A stretch of 32,326 nucleotides of DNA from an uncultured Ruminococcus sp. (GTDB lineage: Bacteria > Bacillota > Clostridia > Oscillospirales > Ruminococcaceae), in assembly GCA_937894495.1 (NCBI GenBank), contig CALCRR010000300.1, forward strand, positions 1-32,326. The letters are read 5' to 3'. This document shows, piece by piece, positions 7,465 to 15,276 of this stretch. Position 1 is the first letter of the stretch, and every line of letters begins with the position of its first letter. The translations under genes and the position numbers were made by a program. The notes beneath the pieces were generated by a model. The model worked only from the letters and a program-made list of their open reading frames with translations. It was not told where the DNA came from and made no database searches.

Positions 7465-8880
7465 GTGGACACTATAACAAAAATATTTGAACAGATCGAC
7501 AGCGTGATGTACTACCCCATTCTGATAATCGTTATGACGCTGGCAGGCATTTACTTTACGGTGCTGACCAAGGGCGTTCAGGTGCGTCTTTTTCTTGAGT
7601 CTGTACGCCTTCTGATGGAGCCGCCCGAGGACAAGGCGCAGGTGTCGTCATTACAGGCAATGCTCGTCTCAACGGCGTCACGAGTGGGCACGGGAAACAT
7701 CGTGGGAGTATCTACAGCAATATGCATAGGCGGTCCCGGCGCCTGCTTCTGGATGTGGGTGATGTGCATCGTGGGGGCATCATCGGCGTTCATCGAAAGC
7801 ACCCTTGCCCAGATATACAAGAGAAAGGACGCAAACGGCGAGTGCTACGGTGGTCCTGCATACTACATAGAGAAAGCTCTTCATGCGCCTGTACTTGCAG
7901 GCATTTTCGCAATATTTCTAATAATGACCTACGCTGTGGGCTTCAACCTGCTTTGTTCCTACAATCTACAGTCTACCTTTGAGACCTACAGCTTTTATGA
8001 TGCCAAGGTCACGCCCTGCATAGTCGGCGGCGTGCTGGCAGTCATCACAGGCTACTGCCTTCTCGGCGGAGGAAAACGCATCTTAAAGATAACCGGCAGC
8101 GTTGTTCCGGTAATGGGTATCCTGTATGTGCTTATTTCACTGATAGTGATAATTGCAAACATCACAAATGTTCCTGCAATGTTCACGATGATATTCAAGG
8201 ACGCTTTTGATTTCAAAGCCATCTTCGGCGGAGTGGCAGGCTCATGCCTTATCTACGGCGTTAAGAGAGGTCTGTATTCTAACGAAGCAGGTGTGGGCTC
8301 AGCACCAAACGCATCTGCATCGGCAAAGGTGACACACCCTGCAAAGCAGGGGCTTGTACAGGTCCTCTCGGTCTACATAGACACACTGCTGCTTTGCACA
8401 GCAACGGCTCTTATGTGTCTCTCCAGCGGTGCTGTGCGCAGCGAGAAAACCGCAGGTGCGCCCTATGTACAGAACGCTATCTCAACCGTATTCGGCTCAA
8501 TAGGTCCTGTATTCATCACACTTGCAATGGTGCTTTTTGCCTTTACCACACTTATCGGCAATCTGTATTATGTTGATAATGCGATAATTTATCTCAACCA
8601 CAAAAAGAAGCCCTCAAAAAAATTTACCACAGGCTTTCATATAGTATGTGTTTTGGTAGTTTTTATCGGAGCGATAGTGCCTATGGACATAGCATGGGCA
8701 ATGGCAGATATCACTATGGGAGGAATGACCCTTATAAACCTGCCCTCGTGTATGCTCCTCGGCAAGGTAGCTATAGGCACGCTGAAGGACTATGAAAAGC
8801 AGAAAAAAGCAGGCATAAAGCCCACATTCAAAGCCGCAGATATAGGGTTGAACGAGGAGGAGCTGGATTTCTGGAAATGA
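7465..8880 (+). CDS. Alanine/glycine:cation symporter (AGCS family)
   Basis: A 471-residue transporter with about 10-11 membrane segments. AGCS hallmarks are present: STASRVGTGNIVGVSTAI (~72-89), GGPGACFWMWV, the GGPAYYIEKAL segment (~131-141), and YSNEAGVGSAPNASA (~270-284). The family couples uptake of alanine, glycine or related amino acids to Na+ or H+ across the cytoplasmic membrane. It lacks nothing obvious compared with the usual ~450-490 residues. The start is GTG at 7465 after GGAAAGGA. It appears to stand alone; no clear promoter box pair is seen in the ~90 nt before it. A 43-codon frame overlaps its stop by ATGA. Confidence 0.93.
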   Translation: MDTITKIFEQIDSVMYYPILIIVMTLAGIYFTVLTKGVQVRLFLESVRLLMEPPEDKAQVSSLQAMLVSTASRVGTGNIVGVSTAICIGGPGACFWMWVMCIVGASSAFIESTLAQIYKRKDANGECYGGPAYYIEKALHAPVLAGIFAIFLIMTYAVGFNLLCSYNLQSTFETYSFYDAKVTPCIVGGVLAVITGYCLLGGGKRILKITGSVVPVMGILYVLISLIVIIANITNVPAMFTMIFKDAFDFKAIFGGVAGSCLIYGVKRGLYSNEAGVGSAPNASASAKVTHPAKQGLVQVLSVYIDTLLLCTATALMCLSSGAVRSEKTAGAPYVQNAISTVFGSIGPVFITLAMVLFAFTTLIGNLYYVDNAIIYLNHKKKPSKKFTTGFHIVCVLVVFIGAIVPMDIAWAMADITMGGMTLINLPSCMLLGKVAIGTLKDYEKQKKAGIKPTFKAADIGLNEEELDFWK

Positions 8881-9008
8881 TAGTCGGCGGAGCTGTTGTA
8901 CCTGTCACATTATCCAGCAAAAACGCCCACTGCGATATAGCCGTTGTGACTGAGCCGTTCATGTGCTTTGGCGGACAGCGATGGTTTGATCATCGTATGT
9001 ATAAATAA
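8877..9008 (+). CDS. Possible translationally coupled 43-residue ORF
   Basis: The ATG overlaps the symporter stop (ATGA at 8877-8880) and the frame runs 43 codons (MIVGGAVVPVTL, ending RWFDHRMYK). The upstream sequence in the symporter's 3' end is GAGGAGGAGC, about 20 nt before, so coupling is possible. No family is recognised. It may be the tail of a lost gene fused here; I would not rely on it. Confidence 0.25.
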   Translation: MIVGGAVVPVTLSSKNAHCDIAVVTEPFMCFGGQRWFDHRMYK

Positions 9009-9082
9009 TTATTTGCGAGTATTGGTCTTGTCTCTGACCTCTTCAATAGAATAGACCCCTTCTTTTTGCTGTGCAGTACAAG

Positions 9083-9115
9083 ATAAAAATTAAGGCGGCT
9101 CGTTGCTTAGCCGCC
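9083..9115 (-). terminator. Terminator of the seven-gene redox operon
   Basis: GGCGGCT (9094-9100) pairs with AGCCGCC (9109-9115). On the minus strand the stem is followed by TTAATTTTTATC. It lies 15 nt beyond the stop of the lipoprotein flavodoxin. Confidence 0.8.
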
Positions 9116-9130
9116 GTTTTCATGTTATTT

Positions 9131-9910
9131 TCAAAATCCCAGATCGTCAAGCCATGTGCGGACGGTCTGTTTTGTATCGTCATTAAATTCCTGCGCTGTG
9201 CTTCCCCGCATATCTATCGCCGTCAGCACCTGTGCGCCTGTTGCGGTTGCTATACTGCTGTCAGTGCCCGAAAGTCCGCTGCCCTCATGGGTGCAGAAGG
9301 GTATCACTATTTTATCCGACCAGTCATAGCTCTCAATAAAGGTATAGACCGCCATCGGCATATCGCCCCACCATATGGGATATCCAAGGAACACGATGTC
9401 GTACTGTTCCATATTATCAACACTGCCCTTTATCTCGGGACGGGCGCCGTTCTCCTGCTCTTCCTTTGCAACGTCACAGCACTCGTCATAGCCTGTGGGG
9501 TAGGGCGTTACAGTCTCGATATGGAAGCTGTCTGCACCTGCTTCACTTGCAATATATTCCGCAATTATCTGCGTGTTGCCCACATCTATCGTGCCGACAG
9601 AATAGTTCTCATCAGCACGGGAGAAATATGCCACAAGGATATTTGTGCTGTTATCATCAGTCTCGGGCTGAGCTGCTTCGGTCTCCGCTGCCGTTGTTTC
9701 GGAAGCAGCTTCATCGGTTTTGGGAGCTTCAGTTTCGGCAGGCTTTTCCTCCGAAGCTTTAGTATTTGTTTCTTTCCTGTTCAGCTTTTCCTGCACAATG
9801 CTCTTGTCATTTTCTGCAACGCTGGGAGCTTCGGCAGGCTCGGAAGAACCGCAGGCGGTCATGGTCAGACCTATTACCAATACTGAAATAAATGAAAACA
9901 ACCTTTTCAC
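9131..9910 (-). CDS. Lipoprotein flavodoxin
   Basis: A 259-residue protein. It begins with a lipoprotein signal (MKRLFSFISVLVIGLTMTAC, Cys 20), then a ~70-residue low-complexity Ala/Glu/Thr linker, then a flavodoxin domain (~85-259). Flavodoxin features are NILVAYFSRADENYS (phosphate-binding loop), GNTQIIAEYIASEAGAD, FLGYPIWWGDMPMAVYTF (the isoalloxazine-contacting loop) and PFCTHEGSGLSGTD. FMN binding is expected, and anchoring would place the domain outside the membrane. It is the last gene of the operon, overlapping the acetyltransferase by 4 nt. It is a paralogue of the cytosolic flavodoxin at 13434-13949. Its electron donor on the outside is unknown. Confidence 0.88.
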   Translation of the reverse strand: MKRLFSFISVLVIGLTMTACGSSEPAEAPSVAENDKSIVQEKLNRKETNTKASEEKPAETEAPKTDEAASETTAAETEAAQPETDDNSTNILVAYFSRADENYSVGTIDVGNTQIIAEYIASEAGADSFHIETVTPYPTGYDECCDVAKEEQENGARPEIKGSVDNMEQYDIVFLGYPIWWGDMPMAVYTFIESYDWSDKIVIPFCTHEGSGLSGTDSSIATATGAQVLTAIDMRGSTAQEFNDDTKQTVRTWLDDLGF

Positions 9911-10479
9911 TTGACCTCACCTCCGTCAATTCGTTTTATTACCCTCGCCGGATTACCCACCGCAACACAGTTGTCGGGAATATCCTTCGTCACAACTGAA
10001 CCCGTGCCGACTATGGCATTCTCGCCTATGGTCACGCCCGCGAGAATATTCACCCTTGCACCTATCCACGCATTCTTCTTGATGTATATTTCTTTCGTCT
10101 TGATGACGCGGATATTATTCGGCTCGTGGTTTACGGTGAACATCCCGACCTCCGGACCCAGCATAACGCCGTCCTCAATGGTGATAGTGCCGATGGACAT
10201 AACAGTCAGCCCGTGATTTGCAAACACATTCTTTCCGAGAAAGACACGATTTGCACAGTCTATCTGAAATGGCGGAGTGAAGAAATTTCCGTCCTTCATC
10301 TGACCGTTCAGAAGCTCGTTTTCAAGCTCCATGATACGTGCTTTGTCGGAGGGGTCTGTTGAGTTTATCTGCCAGCAGATATGTCTGCACCTGTCCATTT
10401 CGCCGTGAGCTTCATGTTGGTATTTCTCGTCACGGATATCATAGGACTTGCCCTCTCGGAGCTCTTCAAATACTGTCAT
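9907..10479 (-). CDS. Sugar/galactoside O-acetyltransferase (hexapeptide repeat)
   Basis: A 190-residue left-handed beta-helix acetyltransferase of the maltose/galactoside O-acetyltransferase group. The N-terminal helical part (FEELREGKSYDIRD to ~70) precedes hexapeptide repeats, such as FLGKNVFANHGLTVMSIG, ITIEDGVMLGPEVGM and WIGARVNILAGVTIGENAIV, ending with GNPARVIKRI. The likely catalytic His is in TVNHEPNN (~115). It transfers acetyl from acetyl-CoA to a sugar hydroxyl; the substrate is unknown. I chose ATG 10479 (AGGTG 4 nt upstream) over an in-frame GTG at 10491 that overlaps the SDR stop. Its presence inside a redox operon is unusual but common in related clostridial clusters. Confidence 0.88.
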   Translation of the reverse strand: MTVFEELREGKSYDIRDEKYQHEAHGEMDRCRHICWQINSTDPSDKARIMELENELLNGQMKDGNFFTPPFQIDCANRVFLGKNVFANHGLTVMSIGTITIEDGVMLGPEVGMFTVNHEPNNIRVIKTKEIYIKKNAWIGARVNILAGVTIGENAIVGTGSVVTKDIPDNCVAVGNPARVIKRIDGGEVK

Positions 10480-10487
10480 ACTGCACC

Positions 10488-11318
10488 TCACTTTTCCGGC
10501 TGTAACGGTCCGTAGTAATAGCTTGAAGTCGCACCGCCGTCGATAAGTAATGTGGAGCCTGTGATAAATGCGCCCTTGTCGCTCATAAGCAGCTCCGCCA
10601 CATTTGCGACTTCATCGGCAGTACCGGGACGACCTGCGGGGCACTTTGCAAACATATTCTTGTAAAAATCACCCCTCGGACCGTTGAACTCGTCAATAGC
10701 AAGGGGTGTAACAATAATTCCCGGCGCTATATCGTTGAGCCTTGCTCCCCTCTCGCCCCACTTGACGCACTCTGCCATAACTCGCTTTTCATTGCAGCGC
10801 TTTGCCATCTGATATGCGTGAAGAGTATCACGAATATTTTCGGGCTTTAGAATTTCGAGGTCAAGCAGCTCCTCGGTGGGAGTGGTGGCGAGAAGTCTGT
10901 CCTCTTCTGCGGTGAGCTGGGGCATTCTCCAACCCGACTGGCTGGAAATAGTAACTCCGCAGCCGCCCTTTGCGATGACCTTGCCAACTTCCTCCAACAG
11001 CACCGCTGTGCCGTAGAGGTCAACTTTGAGGATAGCTTCAATGGGAGCCTGCGAGGGTGAAACACCTGCACCGTTTACAAGATACTTTATCTCGCCGAAC
11101 TCCTGCGCCTTTGCGATCATTGCAAGAATGCTCTCACGGCTGGACAGGTCCATTTCAAAGGGCTCAACGTCAAAGCCTGCATCGGTCATTACCTTTGCTA
11201 TCGCCTTGCAGTTATCCATGCTCTTATCACCGAGGACTATCTTTTTGCCGAAGCCCACACGCCGTGCTATAGCCATGCTTATCTGTCCAGCGCCTGTGAC
11301 ACACATTACTTCTTTCAT
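10488..11318 (-). CDS. SDR-family NAD(P)-dependent oxidoreductase
   Basis: A 276-residue short-chain dehydrogenase/reductase. The nucleotide-binding region is atypical, VTGAGQISMAIARRV, with Ser where TGxxxGxG usually has Gly. VNGAGVS, the probable catalytic ISSQSGW (Ser) and AYQMAKRCN (YxxxK) are present, and the C-terminus has the usual FITGSTLLIDGG. There is an insertion between the Ser and the YxxxK motif (~145-170). I chose ATG 11318 preceded by GAGGTG at 6 nt; a GTG at 11327 is an alternative. The LysR gene stops ~10 nt upstream, so they are co-transcribed. Substrate unknown. Confidence 0.88.
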   Translation of the reverse strand: MKEVMCVTGAGQISMAIARRVGFGKKIVLGDKSMDNCKAIAKVMTDAGFDVEPFEMDLSSRESILAMIAKAQEFGEIKYLVNGAGVSPSQAPIEAILKVDLYGTAVLLEEVGKVIAKGGCGVTISSQSGWRMPQLTAEEDRLLATTPTEELLDLEILKPENIRDTLHAYQMAKRCNEKRVMAECVKWGERGARLNDIAPGIIVTPLAIDEFNGPRGDFYKNMFAKCPAGRPGTADEVANVAELLMSDKGAFITGSTLLIDGGATSSYYYGPLQPEK

Positions 11319-11328
11319 CTCATTCACC

Positions 11329-12201
11329 TCAAAATTGATTTTTCAGAATATCTATAAACTCGCCCGTGTGCTTAGATGGATTATCCGCCTTCATAAACGC
11401 GCAGTACCGCCTGATGATGGGCTTGCCGTTTCTTGTGAGCCTGACTGCCTTTGTGGTGGTCTGCACCACATCACCGCTACCCTCAATGGGCATATATCCC
11501 TTGCCCTGAATGACCTGCATAAGCGCATCGTCAATATATTCCGTAAAATATATCTCGCTCTGAAAGCCGAGATCGTTCAGGTAAAAGCTGCGCTCCGTCT
11601 CCTGCTGATCGGGGGTGGAAAGGAGTATCAGCGGTGTGTTTTTAAGGTCAGCGATATCCACCTCGTCAAGCTGAGCTATGGGGCTGTTCGATGAAATTTC
11701 TGCATAGTATTCACGTATATCCAGCACGATATTGATATACTCGTCCGAAAACGCACGGCGCTGGTCGTTCAGCACAATGTCTATCTCCCCTTTTCGGAGA
11801 AGTGTGTAGATCGCATCGTGATTGCCGTGGGTGACCTCGACTGTAACATCGGGGAATTTTGCAGTAAACTCGAAAACAGCAGAATTAAACTCCTTACCGC
11901 TGTAGCCTTTAAGCAGCCCCACTCGCAGCAGCTCGCCGCTGCCCCCCGATACCTTTTGCAGCTCACGGACGATATTATCATAGTCCGCCACCAGCACAAG
12001 ACTTTTTTTGTAGAAAAATTCGCCTGCGGCTGTGAGGGTAAAGCTGCGCTTTTTGCGCTCAAGCAGAGCCACACCAAGCTCGTCCTCAAGCGCTTTAACC
12101 TGCTGTGATATCGCCGACTGCGAGATAAAATTCTCCTCAGCTGCTGCGGTAAAGCTGCCAAGCCGCACCACCGATTGAAAATATCTGATCTGTTTAAGCA
12201 T
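11329..12201 (-). CDS. LysR-family transcriptional regulator
   Basis: A 290-residue LysR-type regulator. The HTH is at the N-terminus (MLKQIRYFQSVVRLGSFTAA, then QSAISQQVKALEDELGVALL, about residues 1-60) and the periplasmic-binding-like sensor domain starts near 90. I chose ATG 12201 after GAGGTGGG; an upstream in-frame extension to 12246 runs over the NTF2-like stop and adds a non-family leader. It lies inside the redox operon in the same orientation as its neighbours, which is unlike the classical divergent arrangement. It may sense a metabolite or redox state and activate the operon promoter near 14.0 kb. Confidence 0.9.
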   Translation of the reverse strand: MLKQIRYFQSVVRLGSFTAAAEENFISQSAISQQVKALEDELGVALLERKKRSFTLTAAGEFFYKKSLVLVADYDNIVRELQKVSGGSGELLRVGLLKGYSGKEFNSAVFEFTAKFPDVTVEVTHGNHDAIYTLLRKGEIDIVLNDQRRAFSDEYINIVLDIREYYAEISSNSPIAQLDEVDIADLKNTPLILLSTPDQQETERSFYLNDLGFQSEIYFTEYIDDALMQVIQGKGYMPIEGSGDVVQTTTKAVRLTRNGKPIIRRYCAFMKADNPSKHTGEFIDILKNQF

Positions 12202-12209
12202 ATCCCACC

Positions 12210-12578
12210 TCAATATGTTGATGCCGAAGCAAGTGTAAAATACCACTCATTGTATTTTCTCACAAGCTGAAACCGCAGCTGCAGCCGCCAGGTATGCTTA
12301 CCTCCGCCGAACACTGCTGCATTTACACGGCTCCTGCCCGTAAGTACGGCTGTATCTCCGTTTACCTCCGCCTGCATATCCTCATGACTTGCGGCGTAAT
12401 AATTCAGCGTGCCGTCCATGATAGAATTAATATACACTTCCTTCGGCTGCCGCATACCCGTCATGTGTACAAGCACAAAGCTGTCATCGTGTACACGCTC
12501 CAGCTCCGCTTTATCCTTGTTTATCATGGCGGTGTACATATCTTTATAGAGCTTTATGATCTGTTCCTTGTCTGTCAT
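12210..12578 (-). CDS. NTF2-like (SnoaL/DUF4440-type) protein
   Basis: A 122-residue cone-shaped alpha+beta barrel protein of the NTF2-like superfamily. Visible are an amphipathic N-terminal helix (KEQIIKLYKDMYTAMINKDK), the segment LERVHDDSFVLVHMTG, a helix MRQPKEVYINSIMDGTL, and beta strands ending WRLQLRFQLVRKYNEWYF. Such proteins act as isomerases, hydrolases or binding proteins; the function cannot be fixed here. I chose ATG 12578 (GTGAG upstream); an ATG at 12632 would add 18 residues without family similarity. It precedes lysR by 8 nt. Confidence 0.8.
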   Translation of the reverse strand: MTDKEQIIKLYKDMYTAMINKDKAELERVHDDSFVLVHMTGMRQPKEVYINSIMDGTLNYYAASHEDMQAEVNGDTAVLTGRSRVNAAVFGGGKHTWRLQLRFQLVRKYNEWYFTLASASTY

Positions 12579-12665
12579 TATCTCACACCCATATCGGTCA
12601 TTGATATTATGCCGGTATCCTGCTGTCATCATTCAATGTGATGTATTCGATAGCTATGACTTCCG

Positions 12666-13421
12666 TTATTTTAGTTTTCCGTAATCCTCGTCAGAAACAG
12701 GTTCGCACCATTCCGTGCTGCCGTCCTCGCCCTCGATCTCAATTGCAAGGTGTGAGAACCAGCTGTCAGGCGCTGCACCGTGCCAGTGCTTTACATTTGC
12801 AGGGATATTCACCACATCTCCGGGATCAAGCTCTCTGGCTTCCTTGCCCCACTCCTGATAATATCCCCTGCCGCCGACACAGATCAGCATCTGACCGCCG
12901 CCGCTTTTCGCATGGTGGATATGCCAGTTATTGCGGCAGGCAGGCTCAAAGGTCACATTAAAAACAGAAAGCTGCTCCTTTGATACCTGCGCGAGATAGC
13001 TTTGTCCAACAAAGTAATCACCAAAGGGATTTGGCTCGCCTATAGGGAAAAATATCTCATTCTGAAACCTGTCCTTGTCGGTCAGCTCTACAGATTTTTC
13101 ATTCCATACCTCTTTTGCAAGACCAAACACCGCCCAGGCGTGGGGCCAGCCTGCATAGAATGCAGTGTGTGTGATGATAGCAGCGATCTCTTTCTGAGAT
13201 ACCCCGTGGTTTTTGGCATTCATCAGGTGGAATTTAAGAGCATCGCTTGTTACTCCCTGTGACATAAGAGCCACCACTGTGATGATACTGCGGGTTTTAA
13301 GGTCAATATCGGTGTTGTTCCAGTTCTCACCGAAAAGAATATCATCATTGTAATGTGCAAATTCAGGTGCAAACTCACCGAGAGCATCTCTGCCTGCGGT
13401 CTGTACTATTTTCTCTGCCAT
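12666..13421 (-). CDS. Carboxymuconolactone decarboxylase/cupin fusion protein
   Basis: A 251-residue two-domain protein. Residues ~20-110 form a carboxymuconolactone decarboxylase (AhpD-like) helical domain (DLKTRSIITVVALMSQG, then EIAAIITHTAFYAGWPHAW). Residues ~135-240 form a cupin with metal-ligand-like histidines in NNWHIHHAK and KHWHGAA. The classic AhpD CxxC is not seen, so a peroxidase role is unlikely. Such fusions are common in clostridial clusters with flavodoxins and aldo/keto reductases. It follows the cytosolic flavodoxin by 12 nt and is co-transcribed. Substrate unknown. Confidence 0.9.
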   Translation of the reverse strand: MAEKIVQTAGRDALGEFAPEFAHYNDDILFGENWNNTDIDLKTRSIITVVALMSQGVTSDALKFHLMNAKNHGVSQKEIAAIITHTAFYAGWPHAWAVFGLAKEVWNEKSVELTDKDRFQNEIFFPIGEPNPFGDYFVGQSYLAQVSKEQLSVFNVTFEPACRNNWHIHHAKSGGGQMLICVGGRGYYQEWGKEARELDPGDVVNIPANVKHWHGAAPDSWFSHLAIEIEGEDGSTEWCEPVSDEDYGKLK

Positions 13422-13433
13422 AATATTACCTCC

Positions 13434-13949
13434 TCATATCGACTTTTTCGCCCATAAAGCGACCTTACTTTCAGAATTTGCGGACTCTGCACCGTGGATA
13501 GAAAGACCTGATCTGACAGCTGCACCCTTGCAGAGGTTCTTCAGATCACGTTCACTGGCGCCCATACCGCTGCCCTCGTTGGTGCAGAAGGGGATAATGG
13601 TCTTGCCTGTGAGATCATACTTTTCAAGCAGGGTGAACATACACATGGGCATGGTACCCCACCAGTTTGGATAGCCCACAAAGATCGTATCATAATCCTC
13701 AAAGTTATCGGGATAAGCTTTGATCTCAGGACGAGCCTTTGCACGAAGCTCTGCCTTTGCTTCCTCGATACAGGTCATGTAGCTGTCGGAATAGGGCTTG
13801 ACTGTATCGACCTCGAACAGATCGCCGCCCACAGCGTTTTGAATAAACTCAGCAACACGCTCGGTATTGCCCTTAGAAATTGTTTTAAGTCCGCCGTTCC
13901 AGTAATTTTCACCCTTGCGGGAGTAGTAAACGATCAAGATCTTTGCCAT
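13434..13949 (-). CDS. Flavodoxin (cytosolic)
   Basis: A 171-residue flavodoxin and the first gene of the redox operon. FMN-binding features are ILIVYYSRKGENYWNGG (~4-20), KGNTERVAEFIQ (~27-38), FVGYPNWWGTMPMCMFTLL (~90-108) and PFCTNEGSGMGAS. It probably shuttles single electrons to the reductases of the operon. The ATG follows CGGAGG at good spacing. Its promoter is TTGATT, 17 bp, TATAAT at 14011-13983. It has the same domain as the lipoprotein flavodoxin at the other end of the operon. Confidence 0.93.
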   Translation of the reverse strand: MAKILIVYYSRKGENYWNGGLKTISKGNTERVAEFIQNAVGGDLFEVDTVKPYSDSYMTCIEEAKAELRAKARPEIKAYPDNFEDYDTIFVGYPNWWGTMPMCMFTLLEKYDLTGKTIIPFCTNEGSGMGASERDLKNLCKGAAVRSGLSIHGAESANSESKVALWAKKSI

Positions 13950-13982
13950 AGTGATAACCTCCGATTTTTATTTTGTACTCTA

Positions 13983-14011
13983 ATTATATCACGGTTTTTG
14001 AAATAAATCAA
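13983..14011 (-). promoter_or_regulatory. Promoter of the redox operon
   Basis: On the minus strand, TTGATT (14011-14006) and TATAAT (13988-13983) are 17 bp apart and ~35 nt before the flavodoxin start codon. Confidence 0.8.
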
Positions 14012-14069
14012 TCTGTATTTCGGGGATATATGATAAGTTTTTCTTATTTATCAACAACAAGACTACTGA

Positions 14070-14285
14070 AAGATCTGGGCTGAGAGAAGGTTTTACGGAG
14101 TGTGGGGTTTTAGTATGGCAGCAACGGGGGCGATTTTGTACATTGCTATGGCAGACAATATCCTCTCGCCGAAAAATATCTTATTGTTGTACCGCATATT
14201 ATGGGATATGGAAAAAGCAGCACATACCATTCCGCCGATGTTCTCTAAGCAGTTCAATAAACTCATTATGGAAACAGTAAAATAA
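14070..14285 (+). pseudogene. Unrecognised coding remnant upstream of a terminator
   Basis: An open frame from 14070 to the stop at 14285 (KIWAERRFYGVWGFSMAATG, then MADNILSPKNILLLYRILW) is followed within 25 nt by a plus-strand terminator, the arrangement of a gene 3' end. There is no good start. I do not recognise the family. It could be the tail of a lost gene; the opposite strand is also open over part of this stretch. Confidence 0.3.
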
Positions 14286-14306
14286 GCATGATCTGTCATA
14301 ACAACA

Positions 14307-14342
14307 CACCCGATAGGAGACCTCTCCCGTCGGGTGATTTTT
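14307..14342 (+). terminator. Intrinsic terminator
   Basis: CACCCGAT (14307-14314) pairs with GTCGGGTG (14329-14336) and TTTTT follows at 14338-14342. The loop shares AGG and CTCCC with the hairpin at 1540-1568. Confidence 0.75.
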
Positions 14343-14344
14343 AT

Positions 14345-14600
14345 GTGTTTCATAGTCTGCAAACCATCATTGAGCACAGCATTTGCTTTCCGGCTTTCCT
14401 TCTTATCACGCCACCTGTCGATGTCGCTTTTATAGAGCTGACATCTCATCGACGATAAGCTTTGTGCGCTCAGGACAAAAACGCTCATGTGAGAAAGTAT
14501 GAAGCCGCTTACAGCGTTGCGTACCGGACTTGTTCAGACGGACGACTTCTGCGTTACAATACCCCTCAGCGGAACGTATAAGCCTCACAGCACCGCCCGA
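14345..14600 (-). pseudogene. Frameshifted coding remnant of unknown family
   Basis: Read on the minus strand, one frame (14600 to ~14440) gives RFTGSGGAVRLIRSAEGYC, then HERFCPERTKLIVDEMSAL before a stop. An overlapping frame continues with YKSDIDRWRDKKESRKANA and AVLNDGLQTMKH. The two look like one protein broken by a frameshift near 14430. The family is not recognised. It occupies the 14.05-14.65 kb stretch, which has no intact gene. Confidence 0.3.
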
Positions 14601-14608
14601 CCCGGTGA

Positions 14609-14647
14609 AGCGTAAAAATAAAAGCCCTCAGAATACTCCAGGGGCTT
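14609..14647 (-). terminator. Terminator of the first HxlR gene
   Basis: AAGCCC (14622-14627) pairs with GGGCTT (14642-14647). On the minus strand TTTTATTTTTAC follows. It lies 26 nt beyond the HxlR stop. Confidence 0.75.
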
Positions 14648-14672
14648 GTTTTCGGCTGTTCAGTTGGCAACA

Positions 14673-14999
14673 TCATAAATTATTCTGCTTATACTCCGTT
14701 CCCCAAGCCTGCATCGCATCAAGTATCGGGCGGAGGGTTTTGCCAAGCTCACTAAGCGAATACTCCACTCTCGGCGGGACCTCGGCATAGACGGTGCGTA
14801 TCACGATACCGTCACTCTCCATTGACCGCAGGCTCTCGGTCAGCACCTTCTGGCTGATACCTTCGAGGGACTTTTGCAGCTCATTGAACCTCCACGGACG
14901 GACAAGCAGATTTCTCAGTATCAGCAGCTTCCACTTGTTGCCGATAAGCTGCACCGTAGTCGCAACGGGGCAGTCGGGCAGTTCTTTCTTTTTCAGCAT
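14673..14999 (-). CDS. HxlR-family winged-helix regulator
   Basis: A 108-residue HxlR-type DNA-binding protein: CPVATTVQLIGNKWKLLILR (with Cys 10, the position used for redox sensing in some homologues), RPWRFNELQKSLEGISQKVL (recognition helix), and VPPRVEYSLSELGKTL in the wing and C-terminal helix. HxlR proteins bind as dimers and often control genes for aldehyde, quinone or nitro-compound detoxification. It is divergent from the DUF1848 gene. The ATG at 14999 follows TTGGAGG. Its promoter region holds a small palindrome, described separately, which suggests autoregulation. Confidence 0.9.
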   Translation of the reverse strand: MLKKKELPDCPVATTVQLIGNKWKLLILRNLLVRPWRFNELQKSLEGISQKVLTESLRSMESDGIVIRTVYAEVPPRVEYSLSELGKTLRPILDAMQAWGTEYKQNNL

Positions 15000-15024
15000 A
15001 GTATACCTCCAATAGTTTCTAAAA

Positions 15025-15066
15025 GAATGTTACATTCATTATAGCATATTACAGTCAAAAAATCAA
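15025..15066 (-). promoter_or_regulatory. HxlR promoter with palindrome
   Basis: TTGATT (15066-15061) and TATAAT (15043-15038) are 17 bp apart on the minus strand. GAATGTTACATTC (15025-15037), a 5+5 bp palindrome, abuts the -10 box and may be the autoregulatory site. Confidence 0.7.
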
Positions 15067-15224
15067 GCAGCAATTGCCGTTTACAAAATATTTACAAGTG
15101 CTACTGCTCCATTTAAACCGCCGTATTGCTCATTAGTTACTTTTTTGTAACTGAGAAACAAAAAAGTGCGTACTTGTGCGGTTTTGAGTTATCTGCTATA
15201 CTTAAAACAACAGGAAAAAGATAG

Positions 15225-15253
15225 TTGTAAAAACGCCATAGATATGCTATAAT
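15225..15253 (+). promoter_or_regulatory. Promoter of the DUF1848 gene
   Basis: TTGTAA (15225-15230) and TATAAT (15248-15253) are 17 bp apart, 24 nt before the start codon. Confidence 0.7.
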
Positions 15254-15276
15254 AGTCGGAAAGGACGGTGAGGGCA

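Noticed and set aside
9071..9886. A 271-codon plus-strand frame
   Set aside because: It overlaps the lipoprotein flavodoxin antisense; its composition (many Cys, Arg and His) is typical of a shadow frame.
11026..11694. A 222-codon plus-strand frame across SDR and LysR
   Set aside because: It spans the antisense of two well-identified genes and shows no family features.
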